Assembly (NCBI GenBank): GCA_013202315.1
Contig: JABMRZ010000147.1
Location: 1-15,139, forward strand
DNA from: Candidatus Tariuqbacter arcticus
GTDB lineage: Bacteria > Electryoneota > Tariuqbacteria > Tariuqbacterales > Tariuqbacteraceae
Direction: 5' to 3'
Length of the DNA: 15,139 bases
The position numbers and the translations under genes were made by a program. Shown in pieces: positions 8,400 through 15,139 of the stretch. A model generated the notes under the pieces. The model was not told where the DNA came from and searched no databases. It was given only the letters and a program-made list of their open reading frames with translations. How positions within the stretch are numbered: position 1 is the first letter of the stretch; each line of letters begins with the position of its first letter.

Positions 8400-8516
8400 T
8401 TACTCGTCAACTCGTTCGAATTCAAGGGTGCAGACTCTGAAATTCTGGTGAGGCGAAAGCCACATCCACTCATCACTGATTTCAGCGTTTAGTCGGAAGT
8501 CGAGGGCGATCCACCA
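8400..8516 (-). pseudogene. Possible 3' remnant of a lost gene
   Basis: Read on the minus strand, 38 codons run without interruption to a TAA at 8402-8400. They include DFRLNAEISDEWMWLSP and end LEFERVDE. Purine-N-pyrimidine codons are frequent (ATC, GCC, GAC, AAC, GAT), which looks like real coding sequence. An in-frame TAG stands immediately upstream of the stretch and no start codon precedes its conserved-looking part. The DEWMWLSP segment vaguely recalls the end of Nudix hydrolases, but I cannot assign the family. It would be convergent with the ArsR-type gene. This may be chance. Confidence 0.25.
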
Positions 8517-8521
8517 AGACT

Positions 8522-8545
8522 ACTTATATCGTGCCTAATATAAGT
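8522..8545. repeat. Perfect inverted repeat ACTTATAT/ATATAAGT
   Basis: Arms at 8522-8529 and 8538-8545 are exactly complementary with an 8-nt loop (CGTGCCTA). No T tract follows, so it is not a clear terminator. It could be an operator or the end structure of an element. Confidence 0.45.
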
Positions 8546-8610
8546 GGAGTATTTGGGTTCTTTATTATCTCGTGTGGGTAAATCACCCCTTGTCATCCCT
8601 GAAATACCCT

Positions 8611-8690
8611 GTCATTCCCGCATGCTTATAGCGGGAATCCATACCTTATTTCCATGATTCGTTATACCGAATGTTCGGCGTGATAGTCTA
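8611..8690 (+). repeat. Second copy of the GTCATTCCCGC palindromic repeat
   Basis: GTCATTCCCGC followed by ATGCTTATA and GCGGGAATCCATA repeats the unit at the window start almost exactly (one base differs in the loop). Similarity continues weakly for about 45 bp, ending at a shared GCGTGATA. The inverted partner seen at 127-152 is absent here, so this copy is single-ended or the other end has decayed. A shorter echo, GTCATCCCT, lies at about 8592-8600. Confidence 0.65.
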
Positions 8691-9029
8691 CTCATACGAA
8701 ACATCGTGGAACCAGTATTTTTCACCGGCTTGGTTAACAGGGTGATCTCCATAAGTACTCCGAGAGTTCCGAATATCTCAGCGATGTAATGTCGATTACT
8801 GAACCCTGCCATATAATAATATCCCGGTACTAAGAATAACATCCGCAGGGGCATATCTGCAAGCGGACGAATTGAACACTTAATCCAATGAGAATCAGGA
8901 TATTATCTCCAAGTAATAGAGTATTACTAGGCTCGATAAGCCCTCGACTACACTTACCCTCGCTTGTTATAAAAGCAAATTCTCCTCAAACCCTCCATAT
9001 TTTACAAAGCGAAAATCTGCCTTATTTCG

Positions 9030-10217
9030 ATGCATCATTCAAATTTCATATTCAGTCATCGATTAGTGAATACTCTATGCGAGCTTGAAGGCTGCAAAAC
9101 CATTATCGACAGATTGAATGTATCCAAAGCTTGGGACGAGCGGGAGCGGTTCTCAGCTATATCCCGCAATATAGCAGATGTTCTGAAGCTGGAAGGTATC
9201 AATATCCCGCTTGAAAAAGTCAAGAGTGTTTTGGAAGGATCAAGCGTAGATATAATAAGCGGTGAATCAAAGCAATCGATACTAAATCTCCGGCAGGCTT
9301 TGGAATATGTCGATAACTTCATCAAAGACCGAATGATAGATGAAAAAGACTTGCTGGAATTGAATCACATCTGTCTTAACGGGCTCCCCAAGGCGGAATG
9401 GCACAGCGGGAAACATCGCACCATTCAGACCTGGGTGGTCGACAGTATCAGGGAAGAAATAGTATTCACGCCACCCTCCCCGGAAGAGATTCCCGATAAG
9501 ATGCGTTCATTGTTTGCCTGGCTGCAAGATGAAACTATCGCTGAGATTCATTCAGTAGTGGTGGCGGGGATCGCCCGTCGTTGGCTGATTCATATCAGCC
9601 CCTTTGTCTCTGGGAATGAAAGCACGGCTTTTCTGCTATCGTTATTCATTCTGCGGGGAGCCGGATACGACTGTCGGAAGTGGGGTCGGTTCTCTGACTA
9701 TTATGCCGATAATATTTCATTATACTACCAGAAGCTGTTCTCCATAACTGAAGAGCGGTTTATCACTGAATGGTTGGAATACTATACCGATGGAATCAGA
9801 GACAGCTTTAATCGTTTTATTCAAGAGGCGCAAAGTGAGATTGATACCGCCAGTGAGACTATAATCCGCACGGAAACGGAGATATCCCCGGTTCAGACTC
9901 GGGTGGAAAGTTCCATCCCAGCCCCCGATAGCCTTGAAATTGAAGACGCTGACGCTTCGCAGGCGGCGATAAAGCCAATTCAGACAAGCCTGAACGAAAG
10001 ACAAAGGCTCATCTTGAAAATGGGCGAACAGTATAATACTTTTCACCGGCGCGATATCATCGCTGAACTGGAAATAACCGGACGCTACAGCCCCAAAACT
10101 ATCTCCCGTGATTTGAAGTGGTTAGTGGATAATGGCTATCTGGAACAAGGGGGCGCGAGGAAAGGAATTTTCTATTCGCTGAAGAAAAACCGGATTCAGA
10201 GTAGACCCTCATCCTGA
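9030..10217 (+). CDS. Degenerate Fic-domain protein with C-terminal winged helix
   Basis: The 395-residue protein follows the Fic fold throughout: an N-terminal Fic_N-like helix region (about 1-70, with KLEGINIPLEKV), a flap (KHRTIQTWVV, 128-137), IVFTPPSPEEIP (144-155), the core helix region (170-215) and a C-terminal Fic part (WGRFSDYYADNISLYY, 218-233). A linker rich in acidic residues (about 265-318) joins a winged helix (about 320-387, with TISRDLKWLVDNGYLEQ). The catalytic motif HPFx(D/E)GNGRxxR reads SPFVSGNESTAF (190-201): the histidine, the acidic residue, the GR pair and the last arginine are all gone. AMP transfer by the known mechanism is not possible, so a scaffold or DNA-binding regulator is more likely. 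There is no clear ribosome binding site. The reading frame is intact, which argues against simple decay. Confidence 0.85.
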   Translation: MHHSNFIFSHRLVNTLCELEGCKTIIDRLNVSKAWDERERFSAISRNIADVLKLEGINIPLEKVKSVLEGSSVDIISGESKQSILNLRQALEYVDNFIKDRMIDEKDLLELNHICLNGLPKAEWHSGKHRTIQTWVVDSIREEIVFTPPSPEEIPDKMRSLFAWLQDETIAEIHSVVVAGIARRWLIHISPFVSGNESTAFLLSLFILRGAGYDCRKWGRFSDYYADNISLYYQKLFSITEERFITEWLEYYTDGIRDSFNRFIQEAQSEIDTASETIIRTETEISPVQTRVESSIPAPDSLEIEDADASQAAIKPIQTSLNERQRLILKMGEQYNTFHRRDIIAELEITGRYSPKTISRDLKWLVDNGYLEQGGARKGIFYSLKKNRIQSRPSS

Positions 10218-10339
10218 ATAGTCAGGACCCATCTCAAACAACCGGTGTAAGCCGCCAAATAAAGGACACAGAGAATCTCCGCTATTCAATTCTCTTCAGC
10301 TTGATTGAATCAAGCAGCAAACACCAAACGCCAATAAGT

Positions 10340-11317
10340 ATGCCAGCCAATCTCCCACCCGATTACTTCGCTGCCGAAGAGCGTTATCGCCAAGCCAAAA
10401 CCAACGAAGAGAAGATTCGCATCTTGGAGGAAATGCTGGCGATAATGCCAAAGCATAAGGGCACCGACCATCTGAAAGCCGATCTGCGCTCGAAAATTTC
10501 CCGGCTGCAAAAGGAAGGCAGCAAGAAGAAGGTGGTGGCGCGTTATAATCCTTATGCGGTGGAGCGTGAAGATTGTCCCCAAGTGGTATTGATTGGACCG
10601 CCCAATAGTGGGAAATCTTCGCTCCTAAACGCCCTGACCGGCGCCGCCAGCGAAGCGGCGGAATACCCTTACACTACGGTTAAACCCTTCCCGGGAATTT
10701 TCCGGTGCGATAATTTTCGCTTTCAACTGTTAGATTTACCCCCCATTGTGGGTGATTCGATGGAGGGATGGATGGGAGATTTGATTAGAGCCTCCGATGG
10801 TGCGATGATAGTGCTGGATGTATCCAGGGCTGAAACGATGAATGAGATGGAAACACTCTTCATAGCCCTCGACAATGCGAATGTATTCCTCCAGGGTCTG
10901 AAAGGTGAAAATCCTCCGTTGGGCACTATTCCTAAAACAGCCATCGCAGCTTTGAATAAATCCGATGCGGCGGCGCCCGAAGCGTTGGAATCGCTAAAAG
11001 GGGAATTTGAGGAGAGATTCATAACGGTTAAAACTTCAGCGGTCGGAAACCCAAATTCCAACGACATTTGCCGCGGGTTGGCAAGATGCTTGAAAGTTAT
11101 GCGGATTTACACCAAAATCCCAGGACGACAAGCGGATATGGACGAACCCTATATCGTTAATGTTGGAACTAATGTGATCAGCTTAGCCGGTATAGTTCAT
11201 CGAGAGCTGGCTGAAAATTTCAAGTATGCGCGAGTGTGGGGCGGGAAGACTTTCGATGGTCAGCGGGTGGGGAAAGAACATCGCCTGGAAGATGAATATG
11301 TGGTGGAATTGCATTGA
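10340..11317 (+). CDS. DRG/Obg-related GTPase with TGS domain
   Basis: Counting from ATG 10340, the 325-residue protein has an N-terminal helical region (1-60) whose GTDHLKADLRSKISRLQKE resembles the start of DRG GTPases, a G domain and a C-terminal TGS domain (about 255-325). G motifs are GPPNSGKSS (86-94), T112/T113 in YPYTTVKPFPG, DLPP (132-135) as G3, NKSD (206-209) and TSA (232-234). G3 has Pro-Pro where most GTPases have x-Gly, so GTP hydrolysis may differ. Family members act on ribosomes or translation; the TGS domain often contacts nucleotide or RNA. MPANLPPDY is a typical beginning for this subgroup, so I prefer this start to the TTG 39 bp upstream. It lies 122 bp after the Fic-like gene on the same strand. 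Confidence 0.88.
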   Translation: MPANLPPDYFAAEERYRQAKTNEEKIRILEEMLAIMPKHKGTDHLKADLRSKISRLQKEGSKKKVVARYNPYAVEREDCPQVVLIGPPNSGKSSLLNALTGAASEAAEYPYTTVKPFPGIFRCDNFRFQLLDLPPIVGDSMEGWMGDLIRASDGAMIVLDVSRAETMNEMETLFIALDNANVFLQGLKGENPPLGTIPKTAIAALNKSDAAAPEALESLKGEFEERFITVKTSAVGNPNSNDICRGLARCLKVMRIYTKIPGRQADMDEPYIVNVGTNVISLAGIVHRELAENFKYARVWGGKTFDGQRVGKEHRLEDEYVVELH

Positions 11318-11356
11318 TTTCACTCACTACAAAAACACAAAGATTTTTTTATAGCG

Positions 11357-11390
11357 ATTCCCGCAAATACTATACTGAAATCCATATCTG
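11357..11390 (+). repeat. Possible decayed copy of the dispersed repeat
   Basis: ATTCCCGC, a 12-nt spacer and GAAATCCATATC echo the units at 1 and 8611, but the second palindrome arm is lost. It is followed by CAACCCCA, also seen in the first copy. Similarity is by eye only. Confidence 0.3.
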
Positions 11391-11400
11391 ACAACCCCAT

Positions 11401-11438
11401 AAAAGCAAAACGCCGACTCTTAAATTGAGAGTCAGCGT
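11401..11438 (-). terminator. Intrinsic terminator of the ATPase/TOPRIM operon
   Basis: On the minus strand an 11-bp stem, ACGCTGACTCT (11438-11428) against AGAGTCGGCGT (11420-11410), has a 7-nt loop and is followed by TTTGCTTTT (11409-11401). The one imperfect position is a U-G pair in minus-strand RNA but a C-A mismatch in plus-strand RNA, which supports minus-strand use. It lies 30 bp after the TOPRIM-like gene. A weaker T run on the other side may allow partial bidirectional action. Confidence 0.8.
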
Positions 11439-11467
11439 CTATCTATGTTTTTAAATCCTCTTATGAT

Positions 11468-12031
11468 TCATCGCGGTGCTAAATACTTATCGTGAAAATA
11501 CCTGAATGATTGGTTTTTATGAACAGCTGTTTTTATAGAGAAGTTTTTTAGAATCTCTATCATAAAGTCAATTTTCGAGGAAAATCTATCAGGTTTTAGC
11601 TGTTTGAATTTGCCTTTACCAATGTCATCAGTAGTTACAATGACTTCTTCTATTCCGATTCTCTTCAATCCATCGTCATCTAATCCGGCAAGGTACCAGC
11701 TCTCAATCATTCTAATAACCAGGACAATTCTACTTTCGTCAATGTGAGGATAATCCACCTTAGTATCCTTTTTGATTTCAGATATACAACCCTTTCTGAC
11801 ACTAACTCCTTTTATTTTTCTTGGTTTATCCTTATCTCGAAGGAATATATATTCATCGCCATCTTGATGAATTTTCTTTATTAAATTATTGATTGTTATA
11901 TTTTTAGAATCTTGGTATTGCCAGGGTCTAATTGTTCTGTATTTCTTTTTCAACCGTGGTTCAATAACTTTACGACAAAATTTTTTATCATCACGACCTT
12001 CAATAAAAACATACACAAGATATTTATTCAT
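11468..12031 (-). CDS. TOPRIM-like (DUF4276-type) protein, partner of the AAA ATPase
   Basis: The 187-residue protein begins with YVFIEGRDDKKF, where E11 fits the acidic residue of the first TOPRIM motif, and continues with IFLRDKD, where D66 and D68 fit the DxD motif. IRMIESWYLAG (106-116) matches the EIEAWLLAD segment typical of DUF4276 proteins, and NQSFRYFHDKY (173-183) the usual C-terminal part. These residues would bind metal in a small nuclease-like domain. The start overlaps the stop of the ATPase gene (ATGA, 12028-12031) and has GGAGA 8 nt upstream, so translation is coupled. AbiLii and the effector of PARIS belong to this style of small TOPRIM partner. Nuclease activity and toxicity are inferred. 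The region is markedly AT-rich. Confidence 0.8.
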   Translation of the reverse strand: MNKYLVYVFIEGRDDKKFCRKVIEPRLKKKYRTIRPWQYQDSKNITINNLIKKIHQDGDEYIFLRDKDKPRKIKGVSVRKGCISEIKKDTKVDYPHIDESRIVLVIRMIESWYLAGLDDDGLKRIGIEEVIVTTDDIGKGKFKQLKPDRFSSKIDFMIEILKNFSIKTAVHKNQSFRYFHDKYLAPR

Positions 12032-13263
12032 TCTAAACTCTCCAATATGTTCTGAGTATAAAGTTCATCGACACCAATGTCGTTTTCGAGAAAGGTTTCT
12101 AATTCAGCTGTTTCAGAAGGTTTGCTCATTACTGAGAATCCGTTTGAATCTCTTTTAATGAGAATTAAATTTTCCAACCCCGCATGTTTCACGATTTCAG
12201 GGTTGTGGGTTGTAATTATTACTTGCTTGTTTTCCGATGCGTCCTTCATCATCTCAATAAGACCTGATATAAGAGAAGGATGAATATTCCGTTCAGGTTC
12301 TTCAATGAATGAAATATAACTTCTCTCGAAGTATAACGCTATAATCAAAGCCATAATATCTATTGTTCCGTCAGATATAAATGACGCTGGAATGAATGTG
12401 GAGCTGTTATAGCTTTCCCGTATTTTAAACATCAATGACCGATCCGCGACTTTCTCTATATTAAAATCGATTACATATGGTAATAAATCTTGCATAAAAT
12501 TGCAGAATTTCCTTCTACTATCTTCATTATTAATAATACTCTTGAGAACCAAAGCTATATTTGCGCCGTTCTCATTCAAGGTCGCCATCCCGGTTATTGG
12601 ATGAGTATTCTTCGGGAGTTTTGGATCGAAATCATAGAAATAAGTTCCCCAACTAAAATCTCTTATAGGTGATATTAGGGTAGAGTAAGATGGATCTAAA
12701 ATGAAAAGTGTGTCGTCAGAAATATTCTCTTCAGGGAAAAATACAGGAGGTACCTTGGGACTTACATTAAAAGCTTCTGGTATAGACATTTCAATTTTCA
12801 CTTTGCTATTCTGCTTTGAAATTGTATACTTGCCTTCTTCGACAACAGTATTGGTTTTTTTACCAATAAATTCCAGCTTAACTTCCATATTCTCATCTAT
12901 AACATTAAATCCCAAACCACTATTTATAAATCCTAAGCAAAAACTATACAATAAATCCGCTACTCTGAACGAAAAATTTTCTTTACCTGGAATAGGCGCT
13001 TGATATCCGTGAATTCCTTCAATTTCAAGGTACAGATTATCTGATTTTCCAATATTTAAATTTCTAAGATATTCACATCCGCCTTGCAGTGAAACTGCGT
13101 TTTCGAGATCGTATATAACTATATCTTTGAGAAATTTGAATATAGCTAAAAAATTCGATTTTCCGGAGGCATTCGCCCCTATAATCACATTGAACTTGCC
13201 TAATTCAAGGTCCAAATCCTTGAAACTCTTGAAATTCTTCACTCTGATTCTCTTAATAAACAT
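12028..13263 (-). CDS. AAA ATPase of the RecF/SMC/OLD type (AAA_15/AAA_21)
   Basis: The 411-residue protein starts with IKRIRVKNFKSFKDLDLEL and the Walker A GANASGKSN (29-37), the classic opening of RecF/OLD-like ABC ATPases. Downstream are a degenerate signature FISDGT (295-300), Walker B SFIEEPERNIHPSL (318-331, E321 and E322) and the switch histidine H353 in TTHNPEIV. The central part (about 60-290) is a variable insert. Such ATPases sense phage products or DNA and control a nuclease partner; here the partner overlaps by 4 bp. The ATG has a modest GGGA about 8 nt upstream. Sampled base counts are low (13 of 60 G or C at 12481-12540) against 39 of 60 in hutH at 13681-13740, which points to horizontal acquisition. 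The ATPase assignment is secure; the defence role is inferred. Confidence 0.88.
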   Translation of the reverse strand: MFIKRIRVKNFKSFKDLDLELGKFNVIIGANASGKSNFLAIFKFLKDIVIYDLENAVSLQGGCEYLRNLNIGKSDNLYLEIEGIHGYQAPIPGKENFSFRVADLLYSFCLGFINSGLGFNVIDENMEVKLEFIGKKTNTVVEEGKYTISKQNSKVKIEMSIPEAFNVSPKVPPVFFPEENISDDTLFILDPSYSTLISPIRDFSWGTYFYDFDPKLPKNTHPITGMATLNENGANIALVLKSIINNEDSRRKFCNFMQDLLPYVIDFNIEKVADRSLMFKIRESYNSSTFIPASFISDGTIDIMALIIALYFERSYISFIEEPERNIHPSLISGLIEMMKDASENKQVIITTHNPEIVKHAGLENLILIKRDSNGFSVMSKPSETAELETFLENDIGVDELYTQNILESLE

Positions 13264-13374
13264 GATGATGTTCCCTATGTTTAAATTTGTTGACTCAACT
13301 CCAATTTAATGCAACTAACCCATAATAGCAAGTATTTTTAAAAACCATAATACTATCCCGGTTTTGTTCCTTCC

Positions 13375-14895
13375 CTACTTCAACTCCCCTACCACTTTTT
13401 CCACCGCTTCCAATATTTCTCCGCTGCGCACCACTTCAGCCAAAATGTTATGATCTTCGTATAAGGGTCGGTCTTCCTCCAAATGGTCCGAATACCTGCG
13501 AATGATGTTGTAAGCCGCCTGTGAACCAGGACTGGGTTTGGCTTCCCGGAAGTCGAACGCTTGCGCAGCCGCCATCAACTCAATCGCCAATATCGCATAG
13601 TTATTATCCGTAATCTGGCGCGCTTTTATAGCGCTGGTCATACCCATTGAAACGAAGTCTTCCTGGTCGGCGGCGGCGGGGATGGAGCCGGTGGCGGCGG
13701 GATTGCACAGCACACGGTTCTCGTTGACCATCTGCCCAGCGGTATACTGTGATAACATCATCCCGGAGAACATTCCCGCCCCTTTGGTCAAGAAGGCGGG
13801 CAGCCCCTGACTGAGATTGGGGTTGAGCAATCTGTTCAAACGCCTTTCTGAAAGCGCTGCTACCGTAGTAGTTGCGATAGCCAGGAACTCCAATGCAAAT
13901 GCTATGGGCGTCCCCTGGAAATTCGCGCCGGTCAGAACTAATTCATCCTGGGGAATGAATATCGGATTATCGCCCACGCCGTTCAATTCGGTCTCAACCA
14001 TTTGCCGTGCGAAGACTATAGTATCCCTGGCGGCGCCGGCGACTTGAGGGGTGGAGCGCATACTGTATGAATCCTGCACCTTCTTCCTGCCAGCCGCCAG
14101 CAGTCCGGAACCTTCGGTAATGCGGCGGACATTCTCGGCGCAGTCCATCGCGCCTCGATAACCGCGCAGTTGGTGCAGGCGATGGTCATAGGCTTTCATA
14201 TTGGCGTGCAGGGCTTCGAGGGTCATAGCGGTGGCTATATCCTGCAGCTTAAGCCACATTTCCGCTTCATATATCATCAAAGCCGCCCAGCCGGTGATGA
14301 CATTGGAACCATTGATGGCGGCGAGTCCGTCCCGGGCTTCAAATTCTATGGTGGGGATTTCGGCGCGCTCCATAGCTTCTTTGGCGGGAAGTCTTTCACC
14401 TTGATAGAAGGCTTCACCTTCGCCTATAATCACCAGCGCCATCTGCGACATCGGCGACAAATCTCCGCAAGCCCCCACTGAGCCTCGCTGGCACATCACC
14501 GGAGACACCCCTTTGTTCAACATATCCACTAAGGTCTGCACCACAATGGGGCGCAAGCCGGAATTGCCATGGCAGTGGACATTGATGCGGGATATTATAG
14601 CCGCCCTGACCACTTCGATGTCCATTGGATTACCATAGCCCGCAGCATGGCTGTAAACTAAGTAACGCTGGAAATCCTTGATTTTATCGCGGGGCAGGAC
14701 CACTTCCGATAATTCTCCGATTCCGGTGTTGACCCCATACATAATTTCATTGGCGTCGATTTTCCTTTCCAGCAAGTCTCGGCATTCCTTAATCCTATCC
14801 CAGGCGTCATTATGAACTTGTATTCTCTCGCCTCCCCTGGCGACTTTCACTACACCTTCTATTTTAAGATTGTTACCGTCTAAGACTACCGTCAT
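13375..14895 (-). CDS. hutH: Histidine ammonia-lyase (Cys-type MIO triad)
   Basis: The enzyme converts L-histidine to urocanate and ammonia in the first step of histidine degradation, in the cytoplasm, as a tetramer. The 506-residue length is usual for HutH. Y53 in MYGVNTGIG, H83 in YSHAAG, N195 in AAINGS, the QDSYSMRSTPQV segment (274-285) and E412 in DQEDFVSMG sit at the positions expected from Pseudomonas putida HutH. SHAAG favours histidine over phenylalanine or tyrosine. The cofactor triad is A142-C143-G144 instead of Ala-Ser-Gly. From memory, a Ser-to-Cys change at this position in the Pseudomonas enzyme keeps activity, so a functional enzyme is plausible. AGGAG (14904-14908) lies 8 nt before the ATG. 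No other hut gene is in the window. Histidine is the most likely substrate; another aromatic substrate is possible. Confidence 0.92.
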   Translation of the reverse strand: MTVVLDGNNLKIEGVVKVARGGERIQVHNDAWDRIKECRDLLERKIDANEIMYGVNTGIGELSEVVLPRDKIKDFQRYLVYSHAAGYGNPMDIEVVRAAIISRINVHCHGNSGLRPIVVQTLVDMLNKGVSPVMCQRGSVGACGDLSPMSQMALVIIGEGEAFYQGERLPAKEAMERAEIPTIEFEARDGLAAINGSNVITGWAALMIYEAEMWLKLQDIATAMTLEALHANMKAYDHRLHQLRGYRGAMDCAENVRRITEGSGLLAAGRKKVQDSYSMRSTPQVAGAARDTIVFARQMVETELNGVGDNPIFIPQDELVLTGANFQGTPIAFALEFLAIATTTVAALSERRLNRLLNPNLSQGLPAFLTKGAGMFSGMMLSQYTAGQMVNENRVLCNPAATGSIPAAADQEDFVSMGMTSAIKARQITDNNYAILAIELMAAAQAFDFREAKPSPGSQAAYNIIRRYSDHLEEDRPLYEDHNILAEVVRSGEILEAVEKVVGELK

Positions 14896-14956
14896 TTAGA
14901 TTTCTCCTGTTTGAGTTTGATTGTTGGGCATTTCGGATTTGAATATTAAGTTTATA

Positions 14957-14985
14957 AAAATAGTAATTTTTAACTATTTAATCAA
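14957..14985 (-). promoter_or_regulatory. Candidate hutH promoter
   Basis: On the minus strand TTGATT (14985-14980) and TATTTT (14962-14957) are separated by exactly 17 bp, about 60 bp before the hutH start codon. The setting is AT-rich, so this is only suggestive. Confidence 0.3.
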
Positions 14986-15068
14986 ATTTAATGAATATCT
15001 TGACATCCATAATTGAAATCACATCTGAATACACGGTAATGTCCCTTAATCATTACGAACCCTGTTTT

Positions 15069-15096
15069 GTCATTGCGAGCGAAGCGAAGCAATCTT
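15069..15096 (+). repeat. GTCATTGCGAGCGAAGCGAAG dispersed repeat
   Basis: GTCATTGCGAGCGAAGCGAA followed by GCAATCTT is a well-known style of small interspersed repeat in many bacterial genomes, with ATTGC and GCAAT ends forming an imperfect hairpin. It is a different family from the GTCATTCCCGC repeats in this window, though both begin GTCATT. It lies upstream of hutH, 174 bp from the start codon. Confidence 0.6.
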
Positions 15097-15139
15097 CTTC
15101 GCTCAATAAACTTTAGGCGCTTACTGCACCGACATCGAC

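Larger units (their letters stand above)
8396..9029. other. Gene-poor intergenic stretch
   Basis: This 634-bp region separates the ArsR-type and Fic-type genes. It holds a possible gene remnant (8400-8516), a perfect dyad (8522-8545) and one dispersed repeat copy (8611-8690). From about 8690 to 9029 I see no convincing gene. The minus-strand frame at 8612-8854 runs through the repeat (its end translates the palindrome), and the plus-strand frame at 8888-9088 overlaps the next gene and lacks a ribosome binding site. Confidence 0.5.

Noticed and set aside
8612..8854. 80-codon minus-strand frame
   Set aside because: Its C-terminal codons simply translate the dispersed palindrome, it has no ribosome binding site, and the rest shows no recognisable motif.
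9030..10217. Active Fic AMP-transferase toxin with an antitoxin
   Set aside because: The catalytic histidine and both motif arginines are missing and there is no small antitoxin gene beside it.
11468..13263. Firm assignment of the ATPase/TOPRIM pair to PARIS or Gabija
   Set aside because: The small protein looks more like DUF4276 than the DUF4435 of PARIS, and Gabija fuses ATPase and TOPRIM and has a helicase partner, which is absent here. The system name is left open.
13320..13374. Terminator after hutH from the AGTATT/AATACT inverted repeat
   Set aside because: The stem is only 6 AT-rich base pairs with no T tract directly after it on the minus strand. Read-through from hutH into the ATPase gene cannot be excluded.
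13375..14895. Phenylalanine or tyrosine ammonia-lyase or aminomutase
   Set aside because: The selectivity segment is SHAAG as in histidine ammonia-lyase, not the HL or FL of tyrosine and phenylalanine enzymes.

Overview
This window comes from a bacterium of moderate GC content. It holds ten confident protein-coding genes, a set of small dispersed palindromic repeats, and no rRNA, tRNA or CRISPR array that I can see. The mixture of a LysM/FecR/Ig-like secreted protein, a large two-transmembrane SpoIIE phosphatase, a DRG-type GTPase with a TGS domain, and GTCATTCCCGC and GTCATTGCGAG dispersed repeats suggests an uncultured lineage, perhaps of the FCB group. That taxonomic guess is low confidence and rests on gene style, not on a marker.

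Left part (1-4955). A repeat-bearing leader (1-152) precedes a membrane-anchored sensor/HAMP/SpoIIE-type serine phosphatase (+). Facing it on the minus strand are a STAS anti-sigma-factor antagonist and, upstream of that in the same orientation, a secreted LysM-FecR-Ig protein. The phosphatase and the STAS protein look like two parts of a partner-switching circuit (phosphatase dephosphorylates antagonist). No switch kinase or sigma factor lies in the window.

Middle (4956-11317, all +). After an AT-rich divergent intergenic region come peptidase T (pepT), a cysteine desulfurase-family PLP enzyme, and an ArsR-type regulator just downstream of it, probably in one operon. A 634-bp gene-poor stretch follows, with another repeat copy, a perfect 8-bp dyad and a possible 3' remnant of a lost gene. 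Next is a Fic-fold protein with a C-terminal winged helix whose catalytic motif is destroyed (HPF replaced by SPF, the GNGR arginines lost), then a DRG/Obg-like GTPase with a TGS domain.

Right part (11401-15139, all -). An AT-rich two-gene cassette, an SMC/RecF-like AAA ATPase overlapping by 4 bp a small TOPRIM/DUF4276-like protein, ends in a strand-specific intrinsic terminator. Its layout resembles ATPase plus TOPRIM phage-defence pairs (AbiL, PARIS, split OLD/Gabija), and its base composition differs clearly from the genes around it. Upstream of it is histidine ammonia-lyase (hutH), with all the catalytic residues I looked for but with Ala-Cys-Gly instead of Ala-Ser-Gly in the MIO-forming triad.

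The best candidates for something new are the ATPase/TOPRIM cassette, the dead Fic-winged-helix protein and the Cys-type MIO triad.
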